From: Alloalcanivorax dieselolei B5
GTDB lineage: Bacteria; Pseudomonadota; Gammaproteobacteria; Pseudomonadales; Alcanivoracaceae
Length of the DNA stretch: 64,000 nucleotides
Direction of reading: 5' to 3'
Assembly: GCF_000300005.1 (NCBI RefSeq)
Contig: NC_018691.1
Location: forward strand, 4,235,001 to 4,299,000
Shown: positions 43,213 through 58,906 of the stretch, piece by piece
How the letters are laid out: each line of letters begins with the position of its first letter
How positions within the stretch are numbered: the stretch's first letter is position 1
Position numbers and translations under genes: made by a program
The notes under the pieces: model-generated
Told to the model about the DNA's origin: nothing
Database searches by the model: none
What the model saw: only the letters and a program-made list of their open reading frames with translations

Positions 43213-45933
43213 TTACAGGAAGCGCGCCACCTCCTTCACTTCGAAGACTTCGATCTTGTCGCCTTCCTTGACGTCGTTGTAGCTCTTCACGGCGATACCA
43301 CACTCCATGCCGTTACGAACCTCCTGGACGTCATCCTTGAAGCGGCGCAGGGATTCCAGCTCACCCTCGAACACCACCACATCGTCACGCAGTACACGGA
43401 TCGGACGGTTTCGATGGAGGGTACCTTCCACCACCATACAGCCGGCCACGGCACCAAACTTGGAGGAGCGGAAGACATCCCGCACCTGGGCCACGCCAAG
43501 GATTTCCTCGCGTTTCTCCGGTGCCAGCAGACCGCTCATGGCCTGTTTCACGTCGTCGATCAGTTCATAGATCACGCTGTAATAACGCAGGTCTATGCCT
43601 TCCGCCTCGCACAGGCGTTTGGCCTTGGCGTCCGCCCGCACGTTGAAGCCGAGCAGTACCGCCTCACTGGTCATCGCCAGATTGACGTCGGACTCGTTGA
43701 TCGCGCCAACACCAGTGGAGACCAGCCCCACTTTCACCTCATCGGTGGACAGGTCGGTCAACGCGCCGATCAACGCTTCCAGGGAACCGCGAACATCGGC
43801 CTTGAGCACGATATTGACGTGCTTGGTTTCCTCGGAGCCCATGTTCTGGAACAGGTTTTCCAGTTTGGACGCCTGCTGGCGCTTGAGTTTGACGTCACGG
43901 TCACGGTCCTGACGGAATTCAGCCACTTCACGGGCTTTCTTCTCGTCCGGCACCACCTGAACCTGCTCACCGGCCTCCGGCGCACCGTTCAGACCGAGCA
44001 CTTCCACCGGAATCGACGGACCCACTTTGTTCACTTGCTGGCCATTCTCATCCACCAGGGCGCGAACACGGCCGAAGCAGGCGCCGGCCAGCAGCATATC
44101 GCCCACTTCCAGCTCACCGGCCTGGACCAGGATGGAGGCCACGTTACCCCGGCCTTTTTCCACCCGGGATTCAATTACCACGCCACTGGCGGGGCCCACG
44201 GCGGCGGCTTTCAGTTCCAGCAGTTCGGACTGCAGCAACACTGATTCCAGCAGGGCGTCAACGCCCTCGCCACTGTGCGCGGAGACGTTGACGAACTGAA
44301 TGTCGCCCCCCCACTCCTCGGGGATCACGTCCTTGGCGGCCAGTTCGTTCTTGACCCGGTCAGGGTCGGCCTGTTCCTTGTCGATCTTGTTCACCGCGAT
44401 GATGATCGGCACGCCGGCGGCCTTGGCGTGGTTGATCGCCTCTTCCGTCTGCGGCATCACGCCGTCATCCGCGGCAACCACGATGATCACGATATCGGTG
44501 GCCTTGGCACCGCGGGCACGCATGGCGGTGAAGGCGGCGTGGCCCGGGGTATCCAGGAAGGTGATCATGCCGTGCTCGGTGTTCACATGGTAGGCACCGA
44601 TGTGCTGGGTAATCCCCCCGGCTTCACCGGCGGCCACTTTGGCGCGGCGGATATAGTCCAGCAGGGAGGTTTTACCATGGTCGACGTGCCCCATGATGGT
44701 CACTACCGGTGCACGGGAGACTTCCTGCTCTCCGGAACGGTCCACCAGAGACGCCAGATCGTCCTCCAGAGCCTCTTCCTCGCCTTTCACCAGTTTTGGG
44801 GTGTGGCCCATTTCCTCGGTGAGAAGGACAGCGGTTTCCTGGTCGATAAACTGATTGACGGTGGCCATCTCGCCCATTTTCATCATGGCCTTGATCAGTT
44901 CCTTGGCCTTGATGTTCATGCGCTGAGCCAGTTCCGCCACGGTGATGGTTTCCGGAATTTCTACGTCGTACACCATTTTCTCCGTGGGGCTTTTAAACCC
45001 GTGCTCCCGGTTCATGGAGCTCTTCATCTGGCCGTGGACCACGCCGCCACTCTTGGGTTTGCGACGACGCCGGCGCGATTGCCGTTCCTCGGTACGATAC
45101 CCGGCTTCCACGGCATCCCGGACGATGGATGAGGCCTTGTCGTCTTCCTCTTCCTTCTTCTCCTGGGACTGTTCACCGCCGCGCTTCTCCAGCTCCTCGG
45201 CGATACGTTGGGCTTCCTCGGCGGTCCGGCGGGCAGCTTCTTCCTCCGCCTTACGGCGGGCTTCGGCTTCCTGCTTGCGCCGTGCTTCCTCGGCCTCGCG
45301 CTGCTTACGTTCTTCCTCTTCGCGCTTGGCACGCTCTTCCGCCGTCTCCACCTTGTCGGCTTTTTTGGCGGTCTTCGGCACGGAAACGCGCTTGCTCTTG
45401 TCCTCGGCCTCCTTCTCCGCGCCACCCTGAGCCGCACTATCGGCTTCCAGAGCTTTACGGCGCGCATCTTCCTCAGCGTGGCGAGCGGCCTCTTCTTCCT
45501 GCTTGCGACGAGCCTCTTCCTCCGCCTTGCGGCGGGCTTCTTCCTCGGCGCGGCGGGCCTCTTCCTCGGCCTTCAGACGGGCTTCTTCTTCCGCCTGACG
45601 CTCCGCTTCCAAACGCTCTTGCTCTTCGATGGACTCACGCTTCACGTAGGTGCGTTTCTTGCGCACTTCCACGTTCACGGTTTTCGCTTTACCGGCGGTA
45701 CCCGTCGTCTTGATGGTGCTGGTGGAGCGACGTTTGAGGGTGATCTTCTTGGGCTCCGCGTCCTGGGCGCCATGGGACTTACGCAGATGCGCGAGCAGCT
45801 GCTGCTTCTGTTCATCGGAGACCACATCACCTGCGTCGGTGTGAGGAAGTCCGGCGTCTTTCATCTGCGAAAGCAGCGTATCCACCGGAATCTTCACAAC
45901 CTCTGCCAGACTTTTTACGGTCGTTTCTGCCAT
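43213..45933 (-). CDS. infB: Translation initiation factor IF-2
   Basis: GTPase that recruits fMet-tRNA to the 30S subunit. The 906 residues include an N-terminal IF2N domain ([24 protein letters not shown]). A long Lys/Glu/Ala/Arg-rich helical linker (about 100-290) and a second IF2N domain follow. The G domain has [18 protein letters not shown] and NKIDK. Domains II-IV complete the protein, ending [23 protein letters not shown]. The ATG at 45933 gives the conserved N-terminus; the frame is open 15 codons earlier. The charged linker is long and repetitive but normal for gammaproteobacteria. Confidence 0.97.
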   Translation of the reverse strand: MAETTVKSLAEVVKIPVDTLLSQMKDAGLPHTDAGDVVSDEQKQQLLAHLRKSHGAQDAEPKKITLKRRSTSTIKTTGTAGKAKTVNVEVRKKRTYVKRESIEEQERLEAERQAEEEARLKAEEEARRAEEEARRKAEEEARRKQEEEAARHAEEDARRKALEADSAAQGGAEKEAEDKSKRVSVPKTAKKADKVETAEERAKREEEERKQREAEEARRKQEAEARRKAEEEAARRTAEEAQRIAEELEKRGGEQSQEKKEEEDDKASSIVRDAVEAGYRTEERQSRRRRRKPKSGGVVHGQMKSSMNREHGFKSPTEKMVYDVEIPETITVAELAQRMNIKAKELIKAMMKMGEMATVNQFIDQETAVLLTEEMGHTPKLVKGEEEALEDDLASLVDRSGEQEVSRAPVVTIMGHVDHGKTSLLDYIRRAKVAAGEAGGITQHIGAYHVNTEHGMITFLDTPGHAAFTAMRARGAKATDIVIIVVAADDGVMPQTEEAINHAKAAGVPIIIAVNKIDKEQADPDRVKNELAAKDVIPEEWGGDIQFVNVSAHSGEGVDALLESVLLQSELLELKAAAVGPASGVVIESRVEKGRGNVASILVQAGELEVGDMLLAGACFGRVRALVDENGQQVNKVGPSIPVEVLGLNGAPEAGEQVQVVPDEKKAREVAEFRQDRDRDVKLKRQQASKLENLFQNMGSEETKHVNIVLKADVRGSLEALIGALTDLSTDEVKVGLVSTGVGAINESDVNLAMTSEAVLLGFNVRADAKAKRLCEAEGIDLRYYSVIYELIDDVKQAMSGLLAPEKREEILGVAQVRDVFRSSKFGAVAGCMVVEGTLHRNRPIRVLRDDVVVFEGELESLRRFKDDVQEVRNGMECGIAVKSYNDVKEGDKIEVFEVKEVARFL

Positions 45934-45986
45934 GTCAGCAACACTCTCCTGTCCGCTTATGGTGGCGCCCTGCCCCACCGCTCTAC

Positions 45987-47492
45987 TTACTCACCGGCGT
46001 TCTCATCTTCAAACCAGGGAGCGCGGGCGGTCATGATCAACTGAGCCGCTTGCTCTTCGTTGATCCCTTCAATATCCAGCAAGTCATCCACCGCTTGTTC
46101 GGCAAGGTCTTCCATGGTGACAATGCCACGGGAGGCCAATTCCACCGCCAGATCGCGGGTCATGCCGTCCATACCCAGCAAGTCGTCGGCGGGTTCGGCC
46201 GATTCAAATTTCTCTTCGGACACCAGCGCGCGGGTCAACAAAGCGTCCTTGGCGCGCTGGCGCAATGCTTCAACGACATCTTCGTCGAAACCTTCAATGG
46301 CGAGCATTTCCTCGGTGGGCACATAAGCCACTTCCTCCAGGGAGGTGAAGCCTTCTTCCACCAATATCGCCGCCACATCTTCATCCACATCCAGCAGGCT
46401 CATGAAGGTTTCCATGGCCATCTGGGCTTCTTCCTGCTGTTTGTTCTGCGCTTCGTCCAGCGTCATCACATTCAGCTCCCAGCCGGTCAGCTCGGAGGCG
46501 AGGCGGATGTTCTGACCGCTGCGTCCGATGGCCTGGGCCAGGGCGGATTCGTCTTCCACGGCGATATCCATGGAATGACTTTCTTCGTCCATCACGATGG
46601 ACGCCACTTCCGCCGGCTGCATCGCATTGATCACCAACTGCGCCGGGTTGTCGTCCCACAGCACGATGTCGATACGCTCGCCGGCGAGTTCGTTGGACAC
46701 CGCCTGCACGCGAGCACCGCGCATACCGACGCAAGCCCCCACCGGATCGATGCGCTGATCGTTGGTCTTCACCGCGATCTTGGCGCGGGAGCCCGGATCG
46801 CGGGCGGCGCCTTTGATCTCGATCAGTTCCTCGCCGATCTCCGGCACTTCGATCTTGAACAATTCGATCAGCATCTCCGGGCAAGCCCGGCTGGCGAACA
46901 ACTGCGGACCACGGTTTTCTTCGTTCACGCCCAGCAGATAAGCGCGTACGCGGTCATTCTGGCGCACGCTCTCACGCGAGATCATGTGCTCACGGGTGAT
47001 CAGCGCTTCGGCATTGCCACCCAGGTCCAGAATGATGGCGTCACGCGTGGCTTTCTTCACCGTGCCGCTGATCAGTTCACCGATGCGGTCGCGATATTCC
47101 TCGATCACCTGATGACGTTCGGCCTCACGCACCTTCTGCACGATCACCTGCTTGGCGGTTTGGGCACCGATACGGCCAAAGGCCTCGGACTCCACTTCTT
47201 CTTCGTAAACGTCGCCAATCCGCAGGTTCTCGTCGTGCTCGTGGGCCTCATCCAGAGTCAGCTGTCTGCCGAACTCATAGAGGTCTTCGTCGGGCACCAC
47301 ATGCCAGACGCGGAAGGTGCGGGAATCACCGGTAACCCGGTCGATTTGCACACGGATTTCCACGTCTTCTTCCTTGAAACGTTTTTTGGTTGCCGCCGCC
47401 AGGGCCAGTTCGATGGCCTCGAAAATGACGTCACGGCTGACGCCTTTCTCGTTGGAAACGGTTTCCGCTACCAGCAGGATCTCTTTGTTCAT
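45987..47492 (-). CDS. nusA: Transcription termination/antitermination factor NusA
   Basis: Binds RNA polymerase and modulates pausing, termination and rRNA antitermination. The 501-residue product has the N-terminal polymerase-binding domain ([31 protein letters not shown]) and an S1 domain. Two KH domains ([29 protein letters not shown]) and two C-terminal acidic helix-hairpin-helix repeats of the gammaproteobacterial type follow. It lies 35 bases downstream of rimP and 53 bases upstream of infB. Confidence 0.97.
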   Translation of the reverse strand: MNKEILLVAETVSNEKGVSRDVIFEAIELALAAATKKRFKEEDVEIRVQIDRVTGDSRTFRVWHVVPDEDLYEFGRQLTLDEAHEHDENLRIGDVYEEEVESEAFGRIGAQTAKQVIVQKVREAERHQVIEEYRDRIGELISGTVKKATRDAIILDLGGNAEALITREHMISRESVRQNDRVRAYLLGVNEENRGPQLFASRACPEMLIELFKIEVPEIGEELIEIKGAARDPGSRAKIAVKTNDQRIDPVGACVGMRGARVQAVSNELAGERIDIVLWDDNPAQLVINAMQPAEVASIVMDEESHSMDIAVEDESALAQAIGRSGQNIRLASELTGWELNVMTLDEAQNKQQEEAQMAMETFMSLLDVDEDVAAILVEEGFTSLEEVAYVPTEEMLAIEGFDEDVVEALRQRAKDALLTRALVSEEKFESAEPADDLLGMDGMTRDLAVELASRGIVTMEDLAEQAVDDLLDIEGINEEQAAQLIMTARAPWFEDENAGE

Positions 47493-47527
47493 GGCCAGGC
47501 CTTTACAAAGGTTTTTTCAGGTCACGC

Positions 47528-47983
47528 TCAGTCGAAGCGTGGCTCCAGACGAGCGCGGTCCACCTGACTGTAAGGAATACGCAGGGTATCGCCGTTGAGC
47601 ATCAACACCAGCGTATCACCATCGACAGCCACCAGAGTCGCCATCATCTTGCGCTTGCCCGCTACCGGGGCCAACAGTTTCAGTTGCACCTGCTCGCCGA
47701 GGTAACGTTCAAACTGGGAAAGTTCAAACAGCGGCCGATCCATGCCCGGAGAGGACACTTCAAGGTTGAACTCGCCGGGGATCGGGTCTTCCACGTCGAG
47801 CACGCCACTGACTTCATGGCTCACCGCAACGCAATCGTCCACGGTGATACCGGCTTCATGATCAATGTACAGACGCAATACCGCGCCACGCCCCTGCAGG
47901 TATTCGATACCCCAGAGCTCGTAGCCCATGTCGTTGACTACCGGAGCCAGCAGCTCCCTGATTTGTTCCGTGCGTTTTGACAT
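47528..47983 (-). CDS. rimP: Ribosome maturation factor RimP
   Basis: Assists 30S subunit assembly. The 151-residue product shows RELLAPVVNDMGYELWGIEYLQGRGAVLRLYIDHEAGITVDDCVAVSHEVSGVLDVEDPI, EFNLEVSSPGMDRPLF and the C-terminal SH3-like half. It is the first protein gene after tRNA-fMet, the same layout as E. coli metY-rimP-nusA-infB. An intrinsic terminator between the tRNA and rimP suggests that only part of the tRNA transcripts continue. Confidence 0.96.
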   Translation of the reverse strand: MSKRTEQIRELLAPVVNDMGYELWGIEYLQGRGAVLRLYIDHEAGITVDDCVAVSHEVSGVLDVEDPIPGEFNLEVSSPGMDRPLFELSQFERYLGEQVQLKLLAPVAGKRKMMATLVAVDGDTLVLMLNGDTLRIPYSQVDRARLEPRFD

Positions 47984-48060
47984 TGCCTTGATTCCGGCGC
48001 CAGAAACAAAAAATGGGCATAACGCCCATTCCCACTCGCCATCCCGGCTCTGAATAACAA

Positions 48061-48084
48061 AAAGCCCCTACGATGAGGGGCTTT
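48061..48084 (-). terminator. Intrinsic terminator after tRNA-fMet
   Basis: On the minus strand AAAGCCCCT, six-base loop, AGGGGCTTT, continuing into TTGTT: a 9-base perfect stem 34 bases past the tRNA. A second smaller hairpin (AATGGGC/GCCCATT near 48010-48030) lies further downstream before rimP. Confidence 0.85.
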
Positions 48085-48117
48085 CTTACCACAGAACCGG
48101 GATGCGGTTCCGTTAAG

Positions 48118-48194
<77 letters not shown>

Positions 48195-48210
48195 CTAAAT
48201 CGCGGCGCAC

Positions 48211-48239
48211 ATAGTATGTATTCGTGCCGCCGTTGTCAA
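48211..48239 (-). promoter_or_regulatory. Strong sigma70 promoter of tRNA-fMet/rimP operon
   Basis: On the minus strand a perfect TTGACA (48239-48234), 17-base spacer and TACTAT (48216-48211), followed by a GC-rich discriminator (GTGCGCCGCG). That is the pattern of stringently controlled tRNA and rRNA promoters. Initiation would fall about 10 bases before the tRNA. Confidence 0.9.
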
Positions 48240-48360
48240 TGCAAACTCAAAAAAAGTATTTATTTTTCCGAGTCTTAACCGCGGCATCATCGCGGAGCCA
48301 TTAATCCTGGCCAGGGAATTCAAAGGGCCCCGAAAAGCACCTTCGAAGTTACTACCAATA

Positions 48361-48387
48361 CACCCCTTTCCTGACCCGGAAAGGGTG
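48361..48387 (-). terminator. Hairpin downstream of tRNA-Leu
   Basis: CACCCTTTCC and GGAAAGGGGTG pair over ten bases around a six-base loop, 42 bases past the tRNA-Leu 3' end. There is no U-run, so it may be a Rho-type or processing structure. Confidence 0.35.
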
Positions 48388-48428
48388 ACCAACCGTGAAT
48401 GGCGGTTACATAAAAGCCCATTCCAAAT

Positions 48429-48515
48429 TGGTGCCGAAGGCCGGACTTGAACCGGCACGAGCGTAAGCCCACTACCCCCTCAAGATAGCGTGTCTACCAA
48501 TTCCACCACTTCGGC
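48429..48515 (-). tRNA. tRNA-Leu (anticodon GAG)
   Basis: An 87-nt class II tRNA with encoded CCA: acceptor GCCGAAG/CTTCGGC, anticodon loop TTGAGGG, and a variable arm GGGC/GCTC. It lies 13 bases after secG, matching the secG-leuU order of E. coli, and is probably cotranscribed with it. Confidence 0.96.
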
Positions 48516-48528
48516 AAAGAACCTGGTA

Positions 48529-49029
48529 TCACTCGGATTGAGAACCAGCCTGACTCTCATCCAGGGCCGGGGATTCTACATCACTCGCCGGCACATCTGA
48601 AGTGCCTTTTTCAGAACTTTCCATGGCCGGAGCATCGCCCTGACCGCTGGCAGGCACATCGGCGCCCGCGGCCGGAACATCGCTTTGGCTATTGGAAGGC
48701 ACATCGGAGGATTGTGGCACCGCCGGCGCATCGCTTTCCGGCACGTCCACTTCATCAACGGTTTCCACCATCGGCAAAATACTGGAGCTCTGAGCGACCT
48801 CGTTACGGGCCATCCAGGCCAGGGCCAGACTGGTGACGAAGAACACCGCAGCCAGCACCGCCGTGGAGCGGGTCAGGAAGTTCGCGGAGCCCGCGCTGCC
48901 AAACACTGTCTGCGAACCGCCGCCGCCAAAGGAGGCGCCGGCATCGGCACCTTTGCCGTGTTGAATCAGGACCAAGCCGATCAGGGCCAGAGCCGCCAAC
49001 ACGTGGACCACATGAAGCACAATATCCAT
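48529..49029 (-). CDS. secG: Preprotein translocase subunit SecG with a long acidic C-terminal tail
   Basis: Small membrane subunit of SecYEG. Residues 1-80 are a normal SecG: MDIVLHVVHVLAALALIGLVLIQHGKGADAGASFGGGGSQTVFGSAGS, two helices, ending LALAWMARNE. The remaining 86 residues are acidic and rich in Ser, Pro and Ala, with repeated DVPA/DAPA units. E. coli SecG has only 110 residues. The ATG at 49029 was chosen; the frame is open 15 codons further into tpiA. tpiA ends 10 bases upstream. tRNA-Leu follows. Confidence 0.93.
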   Translation of the reverse strand: MDIVLHVVHVLAALALIGLVLIQHGKGADAGASFGGGGSQTVFGSAGSANFLTRSTAVLAAVFFVTSLALAWMARNEVAQSSSILPMVETVDEVDVPESDAPAVPQSSDVPSNSQSDVPAAGADVPASGQGDAPAMESSEKGTSDVPASDVESPALDESQAGSQSE

Positions 49030-49039
49030 AAGTAACCGT

Positions 49040-49789
49040 TTATTCCGCCGCGAGACAAATTGCGCTGAATTCATCCGCGCTCAGTGAGGCCCCGCCGATA
49101 AGACCACCGTCTATATCCGGCTGGGCGAACAGAAGGGCGGCATTATCCGACTTTACACTGCCGCCGTAAAGCAGCCGGATGCGGGAAGCCACACTTGCGT
49201 CCTCCGCGGCCAGCGCCGCGCGTAAACGGGCGTGTACTTCCTGGGCCTGTTCGGGGGTGGCGGTTTCACCGGTACCGATCGCCCAAACCGGCTCGTAAGC
49301 CACCACCGCCTGGTCGAAAGCGCCGATGCCAGCCACGTCCAGCACCGATGAGACCTGCCGTACCACTACCTGCTCGGTCTCGCCCGCCTCCCTTTCACGC
49401 AGCGTTTCACCGACGCACAGGATCGGTATCAACCCTCCCTGCTGGGCACGAAGAAACTTCTCACCCACCAGTTCATCATCTTCACCGTACAGGGCGCGGC
49501 GCTCGGAATGCCCTACTATTACGTAGCGGCAGCCCAGATCGGCGAGCATCTCCGCGGAGACTTCGCCAGTGAAGGCACCATCCTGGTGGCGGCTCACGTT
49601 TTGCGCGCCAATTTGCACCCCGCTGTCGCCCAGAGCGCGGACCAGAGGCGCCAGATAGGGAAACGGCGGACACACGGCCACTTCTGCCCGGCTGTTCCGC
49701 AATCCACTCAGGGAAGCCCCCAGAGCCCCCACCATGTCCAGCCGGCCATTCATCTTCCAGTTACCGGCTACCAGCGGCGTTCTTGTCAT
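49040..49789 (-). CDS. tpiA: Triosephosphate isomerase
   Basis: Interconverts dihydroxyacetone phosphate and glyceraldehyde 3-phosphate. The 249-residue TIM barrel begins MTRTPLVAGNWKMNG with the catalytic lysine. It has YVIVGHSERR (catalytic His), AYEPVWAIGTG (catalytic Glu and flexible loop) and LLYGGSVKSDNA (phosphate binding). All active-site residues are present. It is 23 bases downstream of glmM and 10 bases upstream of secG. Confidence 0.98.
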   Translation of the reverse strand: MTRTPLVAGNWKMNGRLDMVGALGASLSGLRNSRAEVAVCPPFPYLAPLVRALGDSGVQIGAQNVSRHQDGAFTGEVSAEMLADLGCRYVIVGHSERRALYGEDDELVGEKFLRAQQGGLIPILCVGETLREREAGETEQVVVRQVSSVLDVAGIGAFDQAVVAYEPVWAIGTGETATPEQAQEVHARLRAALAAEDASVASRIRLLYGGSVKSDNAALLFAQPDIDGGLIGGASLSADEFSAICLAAE

Positions 49790-49812
49790 TCACTTGTTCC
49801 CGTATTCAGCGG

Positions 49813-51147
49813 TCAGGCGATAATCGCCTGCACCTGTTCCGCCAGACGCTGGCAGAGGCGTTCCACCTGCGCGCCATCCAACCCTTCCACCATGACCCGC
49901 ACCAACGGCTCGGTACCGGACGGACGCAACAGCACCCGGCCCTTGCCGGCCAGCTCCGCTTCCACGTCACTGACCGCCTGCCGCAGCTCGGGGCGCTCCA
50001 TGAAACCATCGCGATTATCGCCGCGCACGTTGATCAGGGTCTGCGGCACCAGGGGCGCTTCCGCCACCGCATCGCGCAGCCCCCGGTTTTCCCGGCGTAG
50101 CGCCGCCAGCACCTGCAGCGCCGCCACCATGCCATCGCCGGTGGAGGTGCGATCCAGACACACCAGGTGCCCGGAAGACTCACCGCCAAGCAGCCAGCCG
50201 CGACTGTCCAACTGCTCCATGACATAGCGATCGCCAACGTTGGCCCGGACGAACGGGATACCCTGCTGCTCCAGCGCCAGCTCGAGGCCATAGTTGGACA
50301 TCAAGGTACCCACCACACCACCGTGCAGGGCGCCATTGCGCTGGCGATCACGGGCGATCACGTACAACAGTTGATCGCCATCCACCACCTCACCCTGATC
50401 GTCCACCATGATCAGGCGGTCGGCATCGCCATCCAGGGCAAGACCGAGATCGGCGCCACTCTCCAGCACCTTGCGCCGCAGGGCCTCGGGGCTGGTGGAG
50501 CCGCAATCCCGGTTGATATTGAAGCCGTCCGGCGTGTTGGCCATCGGCAACACATTGGCGCCCAGCTCCTCCAGAACATCCGGAGCGATGTGGTAAGCGG
50601 CGCCGTTGGCGGTATCGACGACGATGGTCAACCCGGCCAGACTCAGCCCCGGCGCCGTGCTTTTGACGAACTCGATATAACGGCCACGGGCGTCATCGAT
50701 ACGGCGCACTTTGCCGATACGATCCGAGCCGACCACGGAGATCGGCTCGTCCAGCATACGCTCGATGTCCTGCTCGATCTGATCGTTCAGCTTACGACCA
50801 TCCGCGCCAAAGAACTTGATACCGTTGTCGGTGTAAGGGTTGTGGGACGCGGAAATGACAATCCCGGCCTGGGCATGCAAAGTGCGGGTCAGATAAGCGA
50901 TCCCCGGCGTCGGTATCGGCCCCAGCAGCCGCACGTCCACCCCGGCGGCGGAAATACCCGCCTCCAGCGCCGACTCAAACATATAGCCGGAAATCCGGGT
51001 GTCCTTGCCGATCAGGATCTTGCTGCCACCACGCGCGGCCAGCACACGGCCAGCGGCCCAACCCAGTTTGAGTACGAAATCCGGGGTAATCGGCGCCTCG
51101 CCCACGGTGCCCCGGATCCCGTCCGTACCGAAATATTTACGACTCAT
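49813..51147 (-). CDS. glmM: Phosphoglucosamine mutase
   Basis: Converts glucosamine-6-phosphate to glucosamine-1-phosphate for UDP-GlcNAc. The 444-residue phosphohexomutase starts [20 protein letters not shown]. It has the phosphoserine loop [19 protein letters not shown] (S101), the Mg-binding DGDADRLIM, the sugar-binding GGESSGHL and the terminal [15 protein letters not shown]. It overlaps the folP 3' end by 11 bases, as part of ftsH-folP-glmM. Confidence 0.98.
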   Translation of the reverse strand: MSRKYFGTDGIRGTVGEAPITPDFVLKLGWAAGRVLAARGGSKILIGKDTRISGYMFESALEAGISAAGVDVRLLGPIPTPGIAYLTRTLHAQAGIVISASHNPYTDNGIKFFGADGRKLNDQIEQDIERMLDEPISVVGSDRIGKVRRIDDARGRYIEFVKSTAPGLSLAGLTIVVDTANGAAYHIAPDVLEELGANVLPMANTPDGFNINRDCGSTSPEALRRKVLESGADLGLALDGDADRLIMVDDQGEVVDGDQLLYVIARDRQRNGALHGGVVGTLMSNYGLELALEQQGIPFVRANVGDRYVMEQLDSRGWLLGGESSGHLVCLDRTSTGDGMVAALQVLAALRRENRGLRDAVAEAPLVPQTLINVRGDNRDGFMERPELRQAVSDVEAELAGKGRVLLRPSGTEPLVRVMVEGLDGAQVERLCQRLAEQVQAIIA

Positions 51148-51987
51148 CCACTGTCTCCATTACAGCGCGGGCAAAACGCACGCTGTCCACGGTCTCTTTG
51201 ACATCATGGGCACGCACGATCAGCGCGCCCCGTTCAATACACATCACCGCCGCCGCCAGCGAACCGGGCAGGCGCTCCTCCACCGGCCGGTCCAGCACTT
51301 TCCCGACCATGGATTTGCGCGACAACCCCACCAGTATCGGCAGCCGCAAACGCTTGAGCTGGTCCATTTCCGCCAGCAGCTTCAGATTGTGGTACACGGT
51401 TTTGGCGAAACCAAAGCCCGGGTCCACCAGCAGCCTGTCACGGGCAATCCCCGCGGACACACACACTTCCACCCGCTCCTCCAGGAACCGGATCACCTCG
51501 GCGGTGACGTCCTGGTATTGGGGATCATCCTGCATGTCCCCGGGCTCGCCGCGCATATGCATCAGACATACGGGCAAGCCGGCGTCCGCCGCCGCCTGAC
51601 AGGCGCCGGCCCGGCGCAATGAGCGCACATCATTGATCAGACCCGCGCCGGCGCGAGCAGTTTCACGGATCACACTCGCGATACTGGTATCCACCGACAC
51701 CAGGGCATCCAGTTCGCGAGTCAGCGCTTCCACCACTGGTACCACGCGGTCCAGCTCTTGCTGTTCGGATACCGGATCGGCGCCGGGGCGGGTGGACTCT
51801 CCACCGACATCGATGATGGCGGCGCCGTCGGCGAGCATCTGCTCCGCCCGACGCAGGGCCGAGTCCAGGGAAGTGAATTGGCCACCGTCCGAGAACGAAT
51901 CCGGGGTGACATTAAGGATACCCATAACGACGGGCGCGGACAGGTCCAGTGTCCGCGCCCCACAGGTCAGTTTAGTGATCTGGCGCA

Positions 51988-51988
<1 letters not shown>
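51137..51988 (-). CDS. folP: Dihydropteroate synthase
   Basis: Joins 6-hydroxymethyl-dihydropterin pyrophosphate to p-aminobenzoate; the sulfonamide target. The 283-residue TIM barrel shows [46 protein letters not shown] and [14 protein letters not shown]. The ATG shares one base with the ftsH stop, so it is coupled to ftsH, a conserved arrangement. The substrate made by FolK is produced from the separate cluster at about 27.8 kb. Confidence 0.97.
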
Positions 51989-53910
<1,922 letters not shown>

Positions 53911-53974
53911 GTCGTTCAAGGGAGACCTCGATTCGTTCGGGCGCAAGTGCGCATACTGACTTCTAAACCTTACA

Positions 53975-54592
53975 CTATTTCAGGTGCCACCCCAATTGAT
54001 ACACTTCATTGGAGCGAGGGCGGCTGGCCGCCGGCTTGCGGCTCACCACCCGCCGAAACCGGTCCTGAAGACTCCGCCGATACTCATCGAAGCCCTCTCC
54101 CTGAAACACCTTGACCAGGAAAACGCCGTCCGGTTCAAGGACGCTCTCCGCCATATCCAGAGCCAACTCGGCCAAATACATGGCCCGCGGCAGGTCCACG
54201 GCACGGTTACCACTCATATTGGGGGCCATATCGGACATTACAAGGTCCACTTTGTGCCCACCCAGGCTGTCCAGGATTTGCTGGTAGACCGCCTCCTCAC
54301 GGAAATCCCCCTGAATGAAGGCGACATCGGGGATCGGATCCATGGCCAGAATATCGCTGGCCACCACCGTTCCCCGGGAACCGACCAGCCGGCCAGCCAC
54401 CTGGGCCCAGCCACCGGGGGCGGCCCCCAGATCCAGCACACGCATGCCGGACCGGAACAACTTGTCTTTTTCGTGGATCTCCAGCAGCTTGAAACTGGCC
54501 CGGGAGCGGTAGCCCTCAGCCTGGGCGCGGGCCACCCAGTGATCGTCGAAATGTTCCCGCAACCAGCGCTGGCTGCTTTTTGATCTGGCCAT
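53975..54592 (-). CDS. rlmE: 23S rRNA 2'-O-methyltransferase RlmE
   Basis: Methylates U2552 of 23S rRNA. The 205-residue product begins [36 protein letters not shown]. It carries the SAM-binding [15 protein letters not shown], the [14 protein letters not shown] motif and the [11 protein letters not shown] segment, comprising the K-D-K-E tetrad. It is followed by ftsH and divergent from yhbY, the same order as E. coli. Confidence 0.97.
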   Translation of the reverse strand: MARSKSSQRWLREHFDDHWVARAQAEGYRSRASFKLLEIHEKDKLFRSGMRVLDLGAAPGGWAQVAGRLVGSRGTVVASDILAMDPIPDVAFIQGDFREEAVYQQILDSLGGHKVDLVMSDMAPNMSGNRAVDLPRAMYLAELALDMAESVLEPDGVFLVKVFQGEGFDEYRRSLQDRFRRVVSRKPAASRPRSNEVYQLGWHLK

Positions 54593-54711
54593 AAAGGTTC
54601 ATCCTGTTACCCGGTCCTGGTGCCCCCCGAGGGGATAGCGCTGGGGACCCCGGGATGATTGCAGGGCAGCGGCCGCGTACCTAGAATAGCGCCCCCAATT
54701 TGGAGAACATC

Positions 54712-55023
54712 ATGCCTTTGAGCCCACAGGACAGAAAGCGCTTGCGCACCATCGGCCACCACCTGAAAGCGGTGCTGCAGACCGGCGACAAGGGCTTGAC
54801 CGAATCCTTCACCGAGGAATTGAACCTGCGCCTGGAAGACCACGAGCTGGTCAAGGTGCGCGTCAACGCCCCCACCCGCGACCAGCGCACCGATCTGGTG
54901 AACGCGCTGTGCGAGGCCAGCGGTGCCGAGCTGATCCAGCGTATCGGCAACATCGCCCTGCTTTACCGGGCGGCCGCCAAGCCCAACCCCAAACTGTCCA
55001 ATGTCCTGAGAGCCCGGAACTGA
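54712..55023 (+). CDS. yhbY: Ribosome-associated CRM-domain protein YhbY
   Basis: Small RNA-binding protein that associates with pre-50S subunits. The 103-residue CRM domain reads MPLSPQDRKRLRTIGHHLKAVLQTGDKGLTESFTEEL, LEDHELVKVRV (basic strand) and LIQRIGNIALLYR. The ATG at 54712 is preceded by TTGGAG; a TTG four codons upstream is less likely. It is the only plus-strand gene in the right-hand third of the window, flanked by divergent rlmE and convergent greA. The 37-base gap to greA holds no clear terminator. Confidence 0.95.
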   Translation: MPLSPQDRKRLRTIGHHLKAVLQTGDKGLTESFTEELNLRLEDHELVKVRVNAPTRDQRTDLVNALCEASGAELIQRIGNIALLYRAAAKPNPKLSNVLRARN

Positions 55024-55060
55024 AGCGAGGGCTCCCGGCCCGAAGCCCCGCGCAAGCCCC

Positions 55061-55537
55061 TTACAGGTGCTCGACCTTGTCCACCTCGTACTCCCGGGTG
55101 CCTCCCGGGGTGTCGATTTGCACCACATCGCCTTCCGCCCGGCCGATCAGGCCACGGGCGATGGGGGAATTGACACTGATCTTGCCTTGCTTGATGTCGG
55201 CTTCGTCGTCACCCACGATCTGGTAGACCTTCTCTTCATCGGTGTCCACGTCGATGATGGTCACGGTCGCGCCGAAAATGACCTTACCGGTGTTGTCCAG
55301 CTGGGTAATATCAATGATCTGAGCGGCGGACAGCTTGCCTTCGATCTCGTTGATACGCCCTTCGCAGAAGCTCTGCTGCTCACGGGCAGCGTGATATTCC
55401 GCGTTTTCCTTCAGATCACCGTGTTCACGAGCGTCGGCGATGGCCGCGCTGATACGGGGCCGTTCCACCTTTTTCAGATGGTCCAGCTCTTTGCGCAATG
55501 CTTCGGCACCACTGACCGTCATCGGAATGCGTTGCAT
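55061..55537 (-). CDS. greA: Transcript cleavage factor GreA
   Basis: Stimulates RNA cleavage in backtracked RNA polymerase. The 158-residue product has the N-terminal coiled coil ([42 protein letters not shown]) with the two tip acidic residues in the DLKENAEY motif. The FKBP-like C-terminal domain ends [11 protein letters not shown]. It lies 65 bases downstream of carB with a hairpin in between. Confidence 0.97.
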   Translation of the reverse strand: MQRIPMTVSGAEALRKELDHLKKVERPRISAAIADAREHGDLKENAEYHAAREQQSFCEGRINEIEGKLSAAQIIDITQLDNTGKVIFGATVTIIDVDTDEEKVYQIVGDDEADIKQGKISVNSPIARGLIGRAEGDVVQIDTPGGTREYEVDKVEHL

Positions 55538-55572
55538 AGGTTCAACCTCAAATAATCATCCGTGGGTAGCGC

Positions 55573-55596
55573 GGGGCACCCGGCCCCGGGTACCCC
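55573..55596 (-). repeat. Near-perfect hairpin between carB and greA
   Basis: GGGGCACCCGG and CCGGGTACCCC are inverted with one mismatch around a two-base centre. There is no U-run; it lies just past the carB stop. Confidence 0.5.
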
Positions 55597-55602
55597 GTAC
55601 AA

Positions 55603-58818
<3,216 letters not shown>

Positions 58819-58839
58819 TTTTGCTGACCGTCGGACTCT

Positions 58840-58871
58840 GGTTAATTCGTTACCGGGTTAATTCATTGCCG
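58840..58871. repeat. Tandem 16-bp repeat in the carA-carB gap
   Basis: GGTTAATTCGTTACCG is followed directly by GGTTAATTCATTGCCG (14 of 16 identical). Next to it GCCGGACG (58873-58880) and CGTCCGGC (58894-58901) form an 8-base perfect inverted repeat. Confidence 0.75.
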
Positions 58872-58906
58872 GGCCGGACGTCGGGGTGCGTGGCGTCCGG
58901 CGCGTC

